A stretch of DNA of 64,000 bases from Bog-950 sp044225825 (GCA_044225825.1 JBGAIB010000002.1:124001-188000); one strand, 5' to 3'. Shown: positions 43,014 to 52,585, numbered from the stretch's first letter. Made by a program: numbers and translations. Notes: generated from the letters alone by a model not told the origin.

Positions 43014-44156
43014 CTAATAAGGGGCCTGCTTAAGCTCCTCCCACTTTTTATTGTTCATATTCTCGTCCAGGTTGGGGTTGTAAGTGCTGTTGTTGGTGCC
43101 GATATAATCTCCATCCTGGTTCATCCAATACTGGTTGTGGTGACTTTCCACTTTATACTGGTTTCCCGATTCGGTGCTTTGCACTTTGGTTTGCTCATTT
43201 ATAACGTCAACAAATTGTTCCTGCTGCTTATCACTCGCAGCATCCTGGGCTTTGTAATTGCTCATTATTGCATTATTAATAGCCTCCGATTTATTTACGA
43301 ATGCCCGCTGTTGCGCTTCGAAGTTTGCCTGGTTTTGCGCCAGGCGCTGATTGAAGGCCGCCCAACTTTGTCCGGCACGCTGTGCTTCGCGCTTGTTGTA
43401 TTCCATGATCGGCTCAAGCGCATAACGTGCATTTGCCAAACTAAAAATCAACTGCTTGCGGGCGCGTTCAAAATAATCCTTCCCGGCCTGCAAACCACTG
43501 CTGTAATAGCCCCACGATTGCGTATTGTAGGAGGCGCTGACATTAAAATGTACCAGCGTAAAATAAGGGTCGCCGTTTGCCATCTGCCACTCTACGCCTA
43601 CGGCCGTGTATTGGTTTTCGGAAGGCATAGCCTTATAGAGTTGATCGCCGTACCACTTATCGATTTTACTTACCTCCGGTATCTCATAATACTTAACGAA
43701 GCTAAGTCCGTTGGCTTCTCCCGCAGGTTTTATCTCTTCCTCTATAGCACCTTTTAAACCCGGCCATGGCCGCAGCTGTGCGCCGGTTTGGTAATACGAC
43801 TGCTGCAATTGCGGGTCGTTGGTGTACATGTACGTCTTTAAGGCGTAGTCAACCACTTTTAAGCCATTGGGGCCAGTAATGGAAGGTTCGCCCTGCTGGT
43901 GGGTTCGCATAACTTTCCAATCGGCCGGATATGGAACTTCGGCAATCAGATTACCCTGTGCATCCTTAAAGGATATCATTTCAAGTTTCTGCCAACTACC
44001 GTTGGTTTGCTTTTCTTCCGTAGATGCAGGGTCAGTACTCACCTCTGCGTTTTCCTTTGCCGGCTGGCTGCCCGCAGGCTGCTCTGTTCCTCCCGAACTA
44101 TTGCAACCGATACACATTAGCAGTAAACCCAAGAGGGCGGCGTTAAGCAGTTTCAT
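43014..44156 (-). CDS. lipoprotein of unknown function
   Basis: A 380-residue lipoprotein: MKLLNAALLGLLLM, lipobox CIG-C-NSSGG, then a low-complexity linker rich in E/S/T (to about residue 52) as is common in surface-exposed lipoproteins. The mature domain begins LEMISFKDAQGNLIAEVPYP. The middle contains WQMANGDPYFTLVHFNVSA. From ~230 on it is helical and rich in N/Q (AAFNQRLAQNQANFEAQQR), and it ends with a repeat-like tail YWMNQDGDYIGTNNSTYNP. No family recognised; possibly an envelope binding protein. The hairpin at 44251-44287 lies upstream, ending the next gene's transcript. Confidence 0.68.
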   Translation of the reverse strand: MKLLNAALLGLLLMCIGCNSSGGTEQPAGSQPAKENAEVSTDPASTEEKQTNGSWQKLEMISFKDAQGNLIAEVPYPADWKVMRTHQQGEPSITGPNGLKVVDYALKTYMYTNDPQLQQSYYQTGAQLRPWPGLKGAIEEEIKPAGEANGLSFVKYYEIPEVSKIDKWYGDQLYKAMPSENQYTAVGVEWQMANGDPYFTLVHFNVSASYNTQSWGYYSSGLQAGKDYFERARKQLIFSLANARYALEPIMEYNKREAQRAGQSWAAFNQRLAQNQANFEAQQRAFVNKSEAINNAIMSNYKAQDAASDKQQEQFVDVINEQTKVQSTESGNQYKVESHHNQYWMNQDGDYIGTNNSTYNPNLDENMNNKKWEELKQAPY

Positions 44157-44250
44157 ACGCAGGTGTTTAGAACCTTAATATAAGCTGCAGGCTGTTCCGG
44201 CGGTAATGAACCGCTGATGAATTTGTTAACCGGTTGGCTTTTAACCAATA

Positions 44251-44287
44251 ACAAACCCGGAGCACAGCGAACTGTCTCCGGGTTTGT
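44251..44287 (-). terminator. strong hairpin terminator
   Basis: Perfect 12-bp stem ACAAACCCGGAG (44251-44262) / CTCCGGGTTTGT (44276-44287), extended after a one-base bulge by ACAG/CTGT around a CGAA loop. It lies 20 nt after the stop of the gene at 44308 (minus strand). On that strand only a weak T-rich tail follows. Confidence 0.7.
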
Positions 44288-44307
44288 AATCAGATTTTCA
44301 AGAGCTG

Positions 44308-44808
44308 TTACTCCATTTTAATAACCAGCGGATTAAACGGATCGCTGTTCATCTCGTACTTGATTTTGGCAGTGCTCTTTTCGAGGCTTTCCATAGGCTC
44401 CAGGTAAACATCTACATCTACGTAGTTGCTTTTGCCTTTGCTTACGTTTTTAACCACGTAGCGCTTGTAGCCTGCTACTTTAAACACAATGCGGATGGGT
44501 TCGCCCAGCTCCTTTTTATCGAGCGCAATGGCATATTGCCCCTGCTCGTTTACCGAAGCCTGCAGTAACTCATCACCAAACTTCTCGAAGTTAAGTTTGG
44601 CATTGGTAATGGGCAGGTTGGTGGTGGCGTCAAAAATACGGCCTGTTACCACCAGTATATCGTGATTCACCGCGTTGTTGATTACGGCCTGTGGTGAAGC
44701 AGCCGTTGAAGAATCTCCTGTTTGTTGCGTGTTTTGGGCATTTAGATTTCCACACACGAGGGCTAACAGGAAGCCCAGGGACAATGAGAACACCAATTTG
44801 GTTTTCAT
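44308..44808 (-). CDS. secreted peptidase-regulatory-like domain protein
   Basis: A 166-residue secreted protein. Signal peptide MKTKLVFSLSLGFLLALVCGNLNA. The mature part is one carboxypeptidase-regulatory-like beta sandwich: VVTGRIFDATTNLPITNAK, then LLQASVNEQGQYAIALDKK and IRIVFKVAGYKRYVVKNV. It ends in a charged tail (NSDPFNPLVIKME). No catalytic part is attached. The gene has an unusually strong Shine-Dalgarno (AAAGGAGG, 6 nt before ATG), which is uncommon for Bacteroidota and suggests high translation. Confidence 0.78.
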   Translation of the reverse strand: MKTKLVFSLSLGFLLALVCGNLNAQNTQQTGDSSTAASPQAVINNAVNHDILVVTGRIFDATTNLPITNAKLNFEKFGDELLQASVNEQGQYAIALDKKELGEPIRIVFKVAGYKRYVVKNVSKGKSNYVDVDVYLEPMESLEKSTAKIKYEMNSDPFNPLVIKME

Positions 44809-44814
44809 GACCGA

Positions 44815-44822
44815 CCTCCTTT
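44815..44822 (-). promoter_or_regulatory. strong Shine-Dalgarno
   Basis: On the minus strand AAAGGAGG ends 6 nt before the ATG at 44808, a near-perfect complement to the 16S 3' end. Other genes in this window have no comparable site. Confidence 0.7.
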
Positions 44823-44936
44823 TTTTATGATGATGTTATATAATCTTGATAATCAATTCGCTAAGCCCAGTTTCGCCAGACCAAAATCCAGGTCATCCGC
44901 TATCCGCGAAAATCCCGTTCCGGCGAATTTTCGCAG

Positions 44937-44944
44937 CAAATATA
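44937..44944 (-). promoter_or_regulatory. candidate -7 promoter box
   Basis: TATATTTG on the minus strand matches TAnnTTTG, about 129 nt before the ATG at 44808. There is no clear -33 TTTG (GTTTTC lies at roughly the right distance). Confidence 0.35.
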
Positions 44945-45111
44945 CAGATAAGAAAACGAATGTATGTGGAGAAAATTGTAAGAAATTGGTAAAAAAATAT
45001 TAAAAATTTTTGGCTCCCGATTTCTGCTATACTCCCACCACTGCTTGCCACCCGTTTAAGCGCAGCGTTTATTAAAAAAGTATGCCTTGCAGAAGGTGAG
45101 GTAGTACAAAT

Positions 45112-45144
45112 AAAAAGGGCCCTCCTGTGCAGGAGAGCCCTTTG
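45112..45144 (-). terminator. terminator of the giant surface protein gene
   Basis: AAGGGCCCTCCTG pairs with CAGGAGAGCCCTT (one C-A mismatch, loop around GTGC), 20 nt past the stop at 45165 on the minus strand. T-rich sequence follows on that strand (TTTTTA). Confidence 0.75.
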
Positions 45145-45164
45145 ACTTTTAGTAGTTGGTTGAA

Positions 45165-48100
45165 TTACCGGCTTATCACAAATCTGCGAACCGCCGTGCT
45201 TCCTTCCACTTTAATTTTAGCATAGTAAACACCAGCTGCTTCGCTGCTCATGTTCATAGCGTATTTAGCTGAAACCACCTTCTTATCGTTAAGGGTTTGG
45301 ATCAACTGACCATTTACGCTGTAAATTTCGATAGCCACATCCTGTTCGTTAGTCAGGTTCAGTTCGATGAAGAACTGGTCCTGAGCAGGGTTAGGATACA
45401 GGTTTACGCTGAACGAAGAAGAAAGCTCGCCAATGCCGATGATCAGGTCAACGGTATCGCGTTCTACTTTGGTACAACCGTTTGCATCTGTAATAGTGCA
45501 GCTGAATACGCCTGCGCTAAGGCCGGTTAAGTCCTGGGTAGTAGCACCATTGCTCCAGCTATAGGTATAAGGGGCAGTGCCGCCTGAAGCAGTCAGGTCG
45601 ATAGCGCCTAAGCTTGCACCCTGAATTTCGTCGGTAACTACTGCAAACGAGCTAACGCCCGAAGCAGGAGTGGTAACAGAAGCCGTAGCTGAAGAAGAAC
45701 AGCCGTTGGCATCGGTAGCGCTTACGGTGTAAGTGTTGCCTACAACGCCGTTCAGGTCTTCAGTAGTTTGGCCGTTGCTCCACACAAAGGTGTAAGGCGT
45801 AGTACCGCCGGTTGCTGTTGTAAATACAGCACCGGTGTTTTCGCTAAAGCAGGCTACGTTGTCTACTGAATCTACGGTTACAGCAAATACAGCAGGTTCG
45901 GTAACTGTGTAGCTGGCCATGCTGGTGCAATTGTTGGCATCGGTAGCAGTAATCGTATAGCTGCCAGCTGCTAAGCCCGAAATATCATCGGTAGTAGCAG
46001 TAGTATTCCATACAAAGCTGAAGTTGCCGGTACCGCCGGTAGTAGTAGTAGTAATAGAGCCGTTGCTGCCGCCGTTACAGCTAACATTTACAACAGCATC
46101 AGAAGTGATAACTACAGCTGCAGGATCGGTTACAGTACCTGATACAGGGGTAGCGCTGCAACCGCCGGCATCGCTAACGGTTACGTTGTAGGTGCCACCA
46201 ACAACACCTGAAAGGTCTTCGTTGGTAGAACCGTTGCTCCATAAGTAAGAATAAGGGGCAGTGCCATTAGCAGCCGTAATATAGATGCGGGCATTCTGGT
46301 TACCTGCACAAGCGTTGTTTAAAACCGAGTCAACCGTTACAGTTATAGCTGCAGGTTCGGTAATAGGCACTTGCGGGCTGGTAAAGGTGCAACCGTGTGC
46401 ATCGGTAACTGTGCCGGTATAAATACCTGCGGTTAAGCCGGTAGCATCTTCATTGGTGCTGCCGTTGCTCCAGTTAAAGGTATAAGGTGCAGTGCCACCA
46501 GTTACGCTGATGTAAATACCACCGTTAGAACCACCGTTGCAGCTTACGTTAACCAGCGAATCAGGTGTTGGTGTAAGAGCAGTAGGTTCTGTTACAGAAA
46601 GGTTGCTGAGCATGGCCATACAGTTGTAGGCATCCATTACCATAGCACTGTAAGTACCGGCGGTAAGGCCTGTTACATCCTGTGTAGTAGCGTTGTTGCT
46701 CCAGCTATAAGTAAACGGACCATTACCTGAGGCGCTGATATCAATAGCGCCGTTGGCATCGCCAAAACAGCTAGCGTTGGTAATACCTGCTACAGTAGCT
46801 ACCGGCAGTGAATCGATTTCAACTGTATCGGTGCTTTGGTAACAAGCCCAGAACTGGTAGTAAACTACGAATGAGCCCTGACCCTGTAATTGCTGATAAG
46901 CCTGTGCTGGATCGAGACTTGTGCCGGTAATGCCATAACCGTAGAACGTGCCACCTGCTGTGGTAGGGTTCAGGTTAATAGCTGCTGCATCTGCACAGAT
47001 ATGATCAGGCAGATTGGTGAAAGAAGCATCCGGACCATTGCCTAAATCAGTAATAATGATGTCAGTAGTGCCAAAACCGCTGTAAGCATCTAACTGGAGA
47101 TAGTATGTTTTGCCAGGGGTTAAGCAGGTAACTGAATCGATGTAAGAAGAGTAGTTAACGCCGTTGTGCAGCACGTTGTTTGCGTCATCATCCACGGCAG
47201 CCAGCAGCGTACCGCCACCGGTTAAGATATCGCCGCATGATGGAGCGTCCCACAAGGCAAGCTGGGTATCAAAGTCAGGAGATTGAATGCTTACGCGACC
47301 TGATGCAGGTGCTACAAAACTGAACCACAGGGTTCCGTCGAGGGTGCTGTTACACCAGCTCATCGGACCTTCGCAGGCAGTGCCCGGAGGTGCAGGTTCG
47401 CCGGTTTGAACGGTAGCGCCTTCGGTGCTGTACGGACCGTTGATGCCTACTGTTACAGCAATCGGATCACAAACATCGTCGCCAGGTAATATAACCTGTG
47501 TAGCCACGTAGTTAGATGAATCCGGATCGCAACCAGGAGAGCTAAGTAAGGCACGCAGGTAATAAACGCCTGCTGAACCAAAGGTGATACCAACGGTATC
47601 GTTATTGGTGCCTGAAATATTGCTCCATGGGCCGGTTGGGCTCAGTGCATACTGCCAGGTAATAGTGCTTCCGGTATAACCGGTAACAATGTATTGTGCG
47701 GCAGCAGGCATGTAAACTGTATCGCTGCCGGTAGCAGTGCCACCCACGGAAGGAGTTACGCAAGCCGGAGCATCTAACAGGGTAATAATATAGTCTTCTG
47801 TTTCGCCCGAACCGAAGCTGGTGCAAGGATCGGTTGCGCCGTTGTTATTGAACGAGTTACGGCTGCGGATACGCATGCCTGTTGGGCCGGGAAGTGCACC
47901 CAGAGGAACAGTAACTGTTCCGGTACCAGGAGCGTTATCGGTGCCTAATTGCGTCCATTCATTCGCGTCGAATGTGCCGCTGTGGTCCCAGTCAATCCAA
48001 ACAGAAGTAATACTGTTTTCAGATAAAGTAATGGTGAAATCGTAGCCTACGCTTATATACATAGAGCCGGTAGCAACACCTGTATCAGGGAAAGCGGTAT

Positions 48101-50156
48101 AAACACTACCATCAGGCAGTTCGTTACAATCGCTGTTGCTGTTATTAATAGTTGTGTTATCTACATATACGTTAGAGATAACTGATGAATTGCAAAAACC
48201 ACCCAGATCAGTAGTGCAGTAGCAGTTATAGAAAGGATTGAGGTCCACTTCCAGTGCGCTGGTATAGCTGGTATCGGCACAAATAACCATTACGCGGTAG
48301 AACGCGGTGTCGGTTAAAGCCGGTGTAGTATAAGTAGGGTTAGTGGCACCGTTTACATCAGCCCAGGTGCTTCCATCAGTAGAAGTTTGCCACTGAAGGG
48401 TAGTTCCAAGGGTATAGCCGGTGTCAACCAGAGCTACAGAGTTGCCGGGGCAAACCGGGGCAACACCCATAATATTACCTGCAACAGGAGGGTTGGTGCA
48501 AGCGCCGGCAGCTACAACAGTAATGATGTAGTCCTGTGCTTCGCCTGAACCGAAGTTAATACAAGCTGATGAAGCATCGTTGGTGTTACCGGGCAAGCGT
48601 GTGCGAATACGCATACCGGTTAATCCCAGGCCTGCATTGTTAGGTACGGTAATAGTAACGGTACCGGCAGTAGCGTTAGTTGTAATCTGCGTCCATTCGT
48701 AGGTATCAAATACACCGTTTTGGTCCCAATCGAACCAAACAGAAGAGATACCTGCTGCATCCATAGTAAGGGTTAAGCTATAGCTTGCGCCGGTTACCAT
48801 GGTAGCCGTGGTAGAACCAGTAGCAGGCAATTGCTGGTAAGCATCGCCGTCCACTGTTGTAACACAGGTAGGGTTGCTGTTTAAGGTAGTGCCCAGTATG
48901 GTTAAGTTAGCCACATCTGCATCGCCGCAGAAACCGCCAAGGGCAGCCGTGCAATAGCACAGGGATGGAGCATTCAGGGTAACCTCAATAGCAGCGGTTG
49001 TATCGCTTAAGCCGCTGCCGGTGCAGGTAACAATAGCACGGTAGTACGTTGTATCGGTAATGCTGGTAGTAAACGAAGAAGTAGTTCCGTTTGCTTCGTT
49101 ACTATAACTAACACCATCCGGAGAAGAGATCCATTGATAAGTAATGCCCGGGGCAACAGTATTACCTGTTAGGGTAAGGTCGAAGTTGTTACCGGCACAA
49201 ACAGAGTTAGCGCTGGAAGAAGCTGTGCCTGCTACCGGTGCGCCGGTGCAGTTAGCAGCCGGGGTCCAGGTAAACGTTAGGCCCGAAGCAGGAACAATTG
49301 CGCTGGTTAAAGCCACGTAATCGGTAATGGAGTTACCGGCAGTTGAAGCGCTCCAATCGGTAGCTGATTCGCGGTTGTTGTAATCGGAGCCGGTACCAAA
49401 CAAGCCAACTTCTACAGTAGCATCGGTAGTGTTGTTAATGATTGTGCCGTAAACTACATCTACGGTTCCGTTTTCGTTCAAACGAATCTGCCAATTGTAG
49501 AAATCATTGGCTTCGCCGTATTTACGCACGTTTTTCCACTGCATAACCAGGGTTTGGTTAGGCGAGGTGCCGATGGTTTCGTAACGCATTTCGCCGTTCG
49601 CAAAGTTGATAGTTGCTGCAGCGCTGCTGGAAGTAGCGTTAGCCGACATGGTAACGGTGTTAGCCGTTAATGCGGTAACAGTAGTACCGGCAGGAATACC
49701 CGTGCCTGTAACTACATCGCCTACAGCAACGCCAACCGTTGAACCAAGGCCGGTTAACTGGTTGCTGCCCGAAGTGCGAACACCTACGGTGCGGAAGCCC
49801 AGCATCATGTCCTGACTGAGGGCCGATACCACGTTATCGTTATAACCATCGCTGATGCCATAGTACGAGGAAGTAGGCGTAAGTGTGCCGAGGGTCAGCC
49901 ATCCGTTTACGTTGATACCAAAAGCGGTAAAAGGTGATCCGTTAAAGTTAAAGGTGAAACCGATAGGCAGGTTGCCATATACGGCGTCATCATCGGTTGC
50001 GCCGCCAACTACGGTACCGCCGGTAATAGGGGTGTAGGTACCGCTTGACTGCGAAAAGTTGTAGGTTGATACTTGTGCCTGCGTACTAAGCGTACACCAC
50101 AGCACGGCTGCCAACAGGCAACACTTTTGCATAACTGTTCGTAAAGAATTTTCCAT
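45165..50156 (-). CDS. giant T9SS-sorted surface protein with GEVED domains and six SprB repeats
   Basis: A 1,663-residue secreted adhesin-like protein. The ATG at 50156 (MENSLRTVMQKCCLLAAV) opens a signal peptide ending TQA; an upstream in-frame start adds 23 residues. Domain order: an N-terminal region (INVNGWLTLGT, YNNRESATDW); Ig-like CAGNNFDLTLTG; two GEVED domains (WFDWDQNGVFDTYEW...GSGEAQDYIITV and WIDWDHSGTFDANEW...GSGETEDYIIT); a pre-peptidase-like region (LWFSFVAPASGRVSIQSPDF); then six ~76-residue SprB-type repeats, each ending in T-D-A-x-x-C (encoded at ~45444-46811); and a T9SS sorting domain (VNLYPNPAQDQF, AAGVYYAKI). SprB repeats occur in the gliding adhesin SprB of flavobacteria (established). 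Likely an adhesin; role in gliding not shown. A consensus promoter lies upstream. Confidence 0.93.
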   Translation of the reverse strand: MENSLRTVMQKCCLLAAVLWCTLSTQAQVSTYNFSQSSGTYTPITGGTVVGGATDDDAVYGNLPIGFTFNFNGSPFTAFGINVNGWLTLGTLTPTSSYYGISDGYNDNVVSALSQDMMLGFRTVGVRTSGSNQLTGLGSTVGVAVGDVVTGTGIPAGTTVTALTANTVTMSANATSSSAAATINFANGEMRYETIGTSPNQTLVMQWKNVRKYGEANDFYNWQIRLNENGTVDVVYGTIINNTTDATVEVGLFGTGSDYNNRESATDWSASTAGNSITDYVALTSAIVPASGLTFTWTPAANCTGAPVAGTASSSANSVCAGNNFDLTLTGNTVAPGITYQWISSPDGVSYSNEANGTTSSFTTSITDTTYYRAIVTCTGSGLSDTTAAIEVTLNAPSLCYCTAALGGFCGDADVANLTILGTTLNSNPTCVTTVDGDAYQQLPATGSTTATMVTGASYSLTLTMDAAGISSVWFDWDQNGVFDTYEWTQITTNATAGTVTITVPNNAGLGLTGMRIRTRLPGNTNDASSACINFGSGEAQDYIITVVAAGACTNPPVAGNIMGVAPVCPGNSVALVDTGYTLGTTLQWQTSTDGSTWADVNGATNPTYTTPALTDTAFYRVMVICADTSYTSALEVDLNPFYNCYCTTDLGGFCNSSVISNVYVDNTTINNSNSDCNELPDGSVYTAFPDTGVATGSMYISVGYDFTITLSENSITSVWIDWDHSGTFDANEWTQLGTDNAPGTGTVTVPLGALPGPTGMRIRSRNSFNNNGATDPCTSFGSGETEDYIITLLDAPACVTPSVGGTATGSDTVYMPAAAQYIVTGYTGSTITWQYALSPTGPWSNISGTNNDTVGITFGSAGVYYLRALLSSPGCDPDSSNYVATQVILPGDDVCDPIAVTVGINGPYSTEGATVQTGEPAPPGTACEGPMSWCNSTLDGTLWFSFVAPASGRVSIQSPDFDTQLALWDAPSCGDILTGGGTLLAAVDDDANNVLHNGVNYSSYIDSVTCLTPGKTYYLQLDAYSGFGTTDIIITDLGNGPDASFTNLPDHICADAAAINLNPTTAGGTFYGYGITGTSLDPAQAYQQLQGQGSFVVYYQFWACYQSTDTVEIDSLPVATVAGITNASCFGDANGAIDISASGNGPFTYSWSNNATTQDVTGLTAGTYSAMVMDAYNCMAMLSNLSVTEPTALTPTPDSLVNVSCNGGSNGGIYISVTGGTAPYTFNWSNGSTNEDATGLTAGIYTGTVTDAHGCTFTSPQVPITEPAAITVTVDSVLNNACAGNQNARIYITAANGTAPYSYLWSNGSTNEDLSGVVGGTYNVTVSDAGGCSATPVSGTVTDPAAVVITSDAVVNVSCNGGSNGSITTTTTGGTGNFSFVWNTTATTDDISGLAAGSYTITATDANNCTSMASYTVTEPAVFAVTVDSVDNVACFSENTGAVFTTATGGTTPYTFVWSNGQTTEDLNGVVGNTYTVSATDANGCSSSATASVTTPASGVSSFAVVTDEIQGASLGAIDLTASGGTAPYTYSWSNGATTQDLTGLSAGVFSCTITDANGCTKVERDTVDLIIGIGELSSSFSVNLYPNPAQDQFFIELNLTNEQDVAIEIYSVNGQLIQTLNDKKVVSAKYAMNMSSEAAGVYYAKIKVEGSTAVRRFVISR
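45444..46811 (-). repeat. six in-frame SprB-type repeats (~228 bp each)
   Basis: Protein repeats share N-V-[SA]-C, G-G-[ST]-x-P-[YF]-x-[YF]-x-W-S-N-G-x-[ST]-x-[ED]-D-x-[ST]-G-[LV], G-x-Y-x-x-x-V-x-D-A-x-x-C. The last (45444 side) has lost the first cysteine. Protein-level divergence is substantial, so these are old duplications. Confidence 0.85.
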
Positions 50157-50213
50157 ATGTGCCTTTTTAATGAGAAAAACCGGTCCTTGTAATTGGGGTA
50201 AGAACCGGGGTGC

Positions 50214-50247
50214 CAAAAATAACACCTTTCATGATTTAGCCATCAAA
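50214..50247 (-). promoter_or_regulatory. promoter of the giant surface protein gene
   Basis: On the minus strand TTTG (50244-50247), 22-nt spacer, TATTTTTG (50214-50221): both boxes are consensus. The leader before the ATG at 50156 would be ~50 nt. Confidence 0.55.
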
Positions 50248-50282
50248 AAACTACCTTTGGCCGTTAAATTTTAATTAGAAGA

Positions 50283-50978
50283 ATGTGGCAGGAGAATATA
50301 AAGGTACTATATGAGGATAACCATCTGCTGGTAGTTAACAAACCGGCTGGTGTGCTGGTGCAACCCGATAAAAAGGGCGATAAAGCGCTGGAAGAGATGC
50401 TAAAAGAGTATATTAAGGAGAAATACAACAAACCCGGGGAGGTGTTTTTAGGGGTTTGTCACCGCATTGACCGTCCCGTAAGTGGGGTGGTGGTTTTTGC
50501 CCGCACCACCAAGGCTTTAACCCGGATGAACGAGTTATTTAAAGGCCGCGATGTGCAAAAAACCTACTGGGCGGTGGTAGAAAACAAACCCGAACAAACG
50601 GAAGGCACGCTGATAAACTGGATGAAAAAGGATGAACAGAAGAATTTATCCAGGGCTTTTGATAAGGAAGTGCCGGGCTCCTCGCGCTGCGAATTACACT
50701 ACCGGCTAACAGGCGTTAGCGACAGGTATTTCCTGTTGGAGGTTAACCCTGTTACCGGACGCCACCATCAAATACGCGTGCAGCTTTCCAAGATCGGCTG
50801 CCCCATTAAAGGGGATATTAAATACGGCGCCAAACGCACCAATAAGGATGGCAGTATTCACCTGCATGCCCGCAACATTCAGTTTGTACACCCGGTTAAA
50901 AACGAACCCTTAAGTATAACAGCACCCGTGCCTGATGAGGTGATCTGGAAGGTTTTCGAAAAGCAATTGGGCGATTAA
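50283..50978 (+). CDS. RluA-family pseudouridine synthase
   Basis: A 231-residue RluA/RluD-type enzyme converting uridine to pseudouridine in rRNA or tRNA. The catalytic aspartate sits in CHRIDRPVSGVVVFA (family consensus H-R-L-D-x-x-T-S-G). The N-terminal motif LLVVNKPAGVLVQPD and the C-terminal TGRHHQIRVQLSKIGCPI are highly conserved. There is no S4 RNA-binding domain, so this is the short form. The specific target cannot be named. It converges on the gene ending at 50975 with a 4-nt overlap. Confidence 0.93.
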   Translation: MWQENIKVLYEDNHLLVVNKPAGVLVQPDKKGDKALEEMLKEYIKEKYNKPGEVFLGVCHRIDRPVSGVVVFARTTKALTRMNELFKGRDVQKTYWAVVENKPEQTEGTLINWMKKDEQKNLSRAFDKEVPGSSRCELHYRLTGVSDRYFLLEVNPVTGRHHQIRVQLSKIGCPIKGDIKYGAKRTNKDGSIHLHARNIQFVHPVKNEPLSITAPVPDEVIWKVFEKQLGD

Positions 50979-52585
50979 TTCACTTTTTCGATACTGTAGG
51001 TAAGAAAATACCGGCCTTTTAACGGGTATTCGCTGAAAGGGCAGGGGTCGTCGTTTTTACCGCTTTTGGGTGAGTTGGTGAACACGCTGAATTTGCCCAG
51101 CTTTTCGTAGCTGTGCTGTTCGCCGATATCGCCATACTGATCGTCCATGCAGCCTTTCATTACCATGTTGCGCAAACTAAAGGCGCGGTCCTTAATAAAG
51201 CGCTTTGTTTTGCGGTTACAGGGCGAGTTGGGGTCCATTAAATCGCCACTTAGCAAATCAACCCCGTCCACTTCCCAGCCGGCCATATATACCCTGAAGG
51301 CTTTACCCCGAGGCAAAAACACTACAAATTCGTTTGTAAGGTCCCACTTCTTTTTGCGGGTTTTACCCAGTCCTTTGGTCAGTATCTTGCCTTTTTTCGG
51401 GAAAAAGTCGTTCAGAAAAATCCAGTCGTTGCCCACGTTGGCAAACAGCCTGATTTCAGCTTTCGAAAAATAATCGCTCAACTTTTTAATGTGCAGGTTG
51501 GTGAACTTCACCTTATAAATATCAACCGGCAGGTTGCCGCCCACACCCCGGCCCTCGTCCCAATATACATAGATGGTGCGGGCATAAATTTCCAGGTCGT
51601 TGGCATCGGCGGTTTTCCAGGGCAGGGTAATGTGCACGGTTGCTGCGTCATCGTCCATTTGCACCAGTTCGTATTGCGAAAAGGTGTCGCCTTTGCGGCG
51701 CACCAATTGGTATTTAAGTTTTGCGTTTGGTGAGGGGCGAGGAATATTTACATGTACGGTTACATCATAATCCTTGCTGCTCATATTTACGCGCTGCACA
51801 AAGGCCGGTGCATTAAAACGGTTATTGACCAATGCTCCGCCATCACCACTGGCAAAAAGATCAATGCGGGTGGCATACTTGGCTGAGCTATCTCCTATGA
51901 TCAACTGTTCAGGCAACTCGCGGCGGATAGCCACAAAACGCGGTGGGTGAATTTCGGCCTGGGCCGGTGGGTGACCACGGTCCCACACATAGTTGCCTTC
52001 CACATGCACCCAATCGCCGGTGGTAGGAAAGTTCCAGAACACATCGCCCCTTTCGTGTCCGGCGGTATAGAAGCCGCCACTGCGGCCTGCATCGTTATCT
52101 GCTTTTAAGGGATTGATAGGATTGCACATGCCAATGCCGCTTTCCCATTCCACATGCAGGTGCGTTTGCATCACGGTATCAGACTTGTTCTTTTGCCCGG
52201 GATAAACCAGGTACGGCAACATATTTACATAGCGGTTATCAGATGCCGAATCGGGAATTACATCAAAGTTAAAATCGTGGGAGTAGTGGTAAAAGGGCAG
52301 GTCTTCGTAACTCATATGCGGCCCTTCGGTACCTTCGGAATAGTTATTGGTAACACGGCCCTCTAAAATTGCGATATAGCCTTTACTTACAATGGGCGGC
52401 CACGATGGGAGGATAACCCCGATATCATACGACTCGCGGCGTTTAAAAAAAGCAATGGTATCGCGGCAGGCATCGTGGCCTTCTTCGGCCAGGGTACAAT
52501 ACGGGTGACAGACCTGTAATTGCCCAAAACCTATTGAAAACGAGCCTAAAAGAACCAATAAAAGAAGCCAGCGGGTAGATCTCAT
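50975..52585 (-). CDS. secreted protein of unknown function with HDxNF and EIHP motifs
   Basis: A 536-residue exported protein. Signal peptide MRSTRWLLLLVLLGSFSIGF. Two motifs stand out: HDFNFDVIPD (103-112) and WDRGHPPAQAEIHPPR (201-216) with D202, H205, E211 and H213. The same pair, in the same order and ~100 residues apart, occurs in the gene at 62226, so the N-terminal halves look homologous. The invariant D/H/E/H set suggests metal binding or catalysis (inference). The C-terminal half (LHIKKLSDYFSKAEIRLF, KTKRFIKDRAFSLRN) is basic and unique. Cysteines in the mature N-terminus (CHPYC, DAC) may form disulfides. Family unknown to me. Confidence 0.68.
   Translation of the reverse strand: MRSTRWLLLLVLLGSFSIGFGQLQVCHPYCTLAEEGHDACRDTIAFFKRRESYDIGVILPSWPPIVSKGYIAILEGRVTNNYSEGTEGPHMSYEDLPFYHYSHDFNFDVIPDSASDNRYVNMLPYLVYPGQKNKSDTVMQTHLHVEWESGIGMCNPINPLKADNDAGRSGGFYTAGHERGDVFWNFPTTGDWVHVEGNYVWDRGHPPAQAEIHPPRFVAIRRELPEQLIIGDSSAKYATRIDLFASGDGGALVNNRFNAPAFVQRVNMSSKDYDVTVHVNIPRPSPNAKLKYQLVRRKGDTFSQYELVQMDDDAATVHITLPWKTADANDLEIYARTIYVYWDEGRGVGGNLPVDIYKVKFTNLHIKKLSDYFSKAEIRLFANVGNDWIFLNDFFPKKGKILTKGLGKTRKKKWDLTNEFVVFLPRGKAFRVYMAGWEVDGVDLLSGDLMDPNSPCNRKTKRFIKDRAFSLRNMVMKGCMDDQYGDIGEQHSYEKLGKFSVFTNSPKSGKNDDPCPFSEYPLKGRYFLTYSIEKVN

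Larger units (their letters stand above)
44809..45164. other. AT-rich intergenic region with promoter and terminator
   Basis: About 356 bp. It holds the Shine-Dalgarno and a candidate -7 box for the gene at 44808, and the terminator of the giant gene at 45112-45144. No gene seen. Confidence 0.6.

Noticed and set aside
45444..46811. Possible CRISPR-like array
   Set aside because: The periodicity is ~228 bp, in-frame and protein-coding (SprB repeats); there are no short identical direct repeats with spacers.
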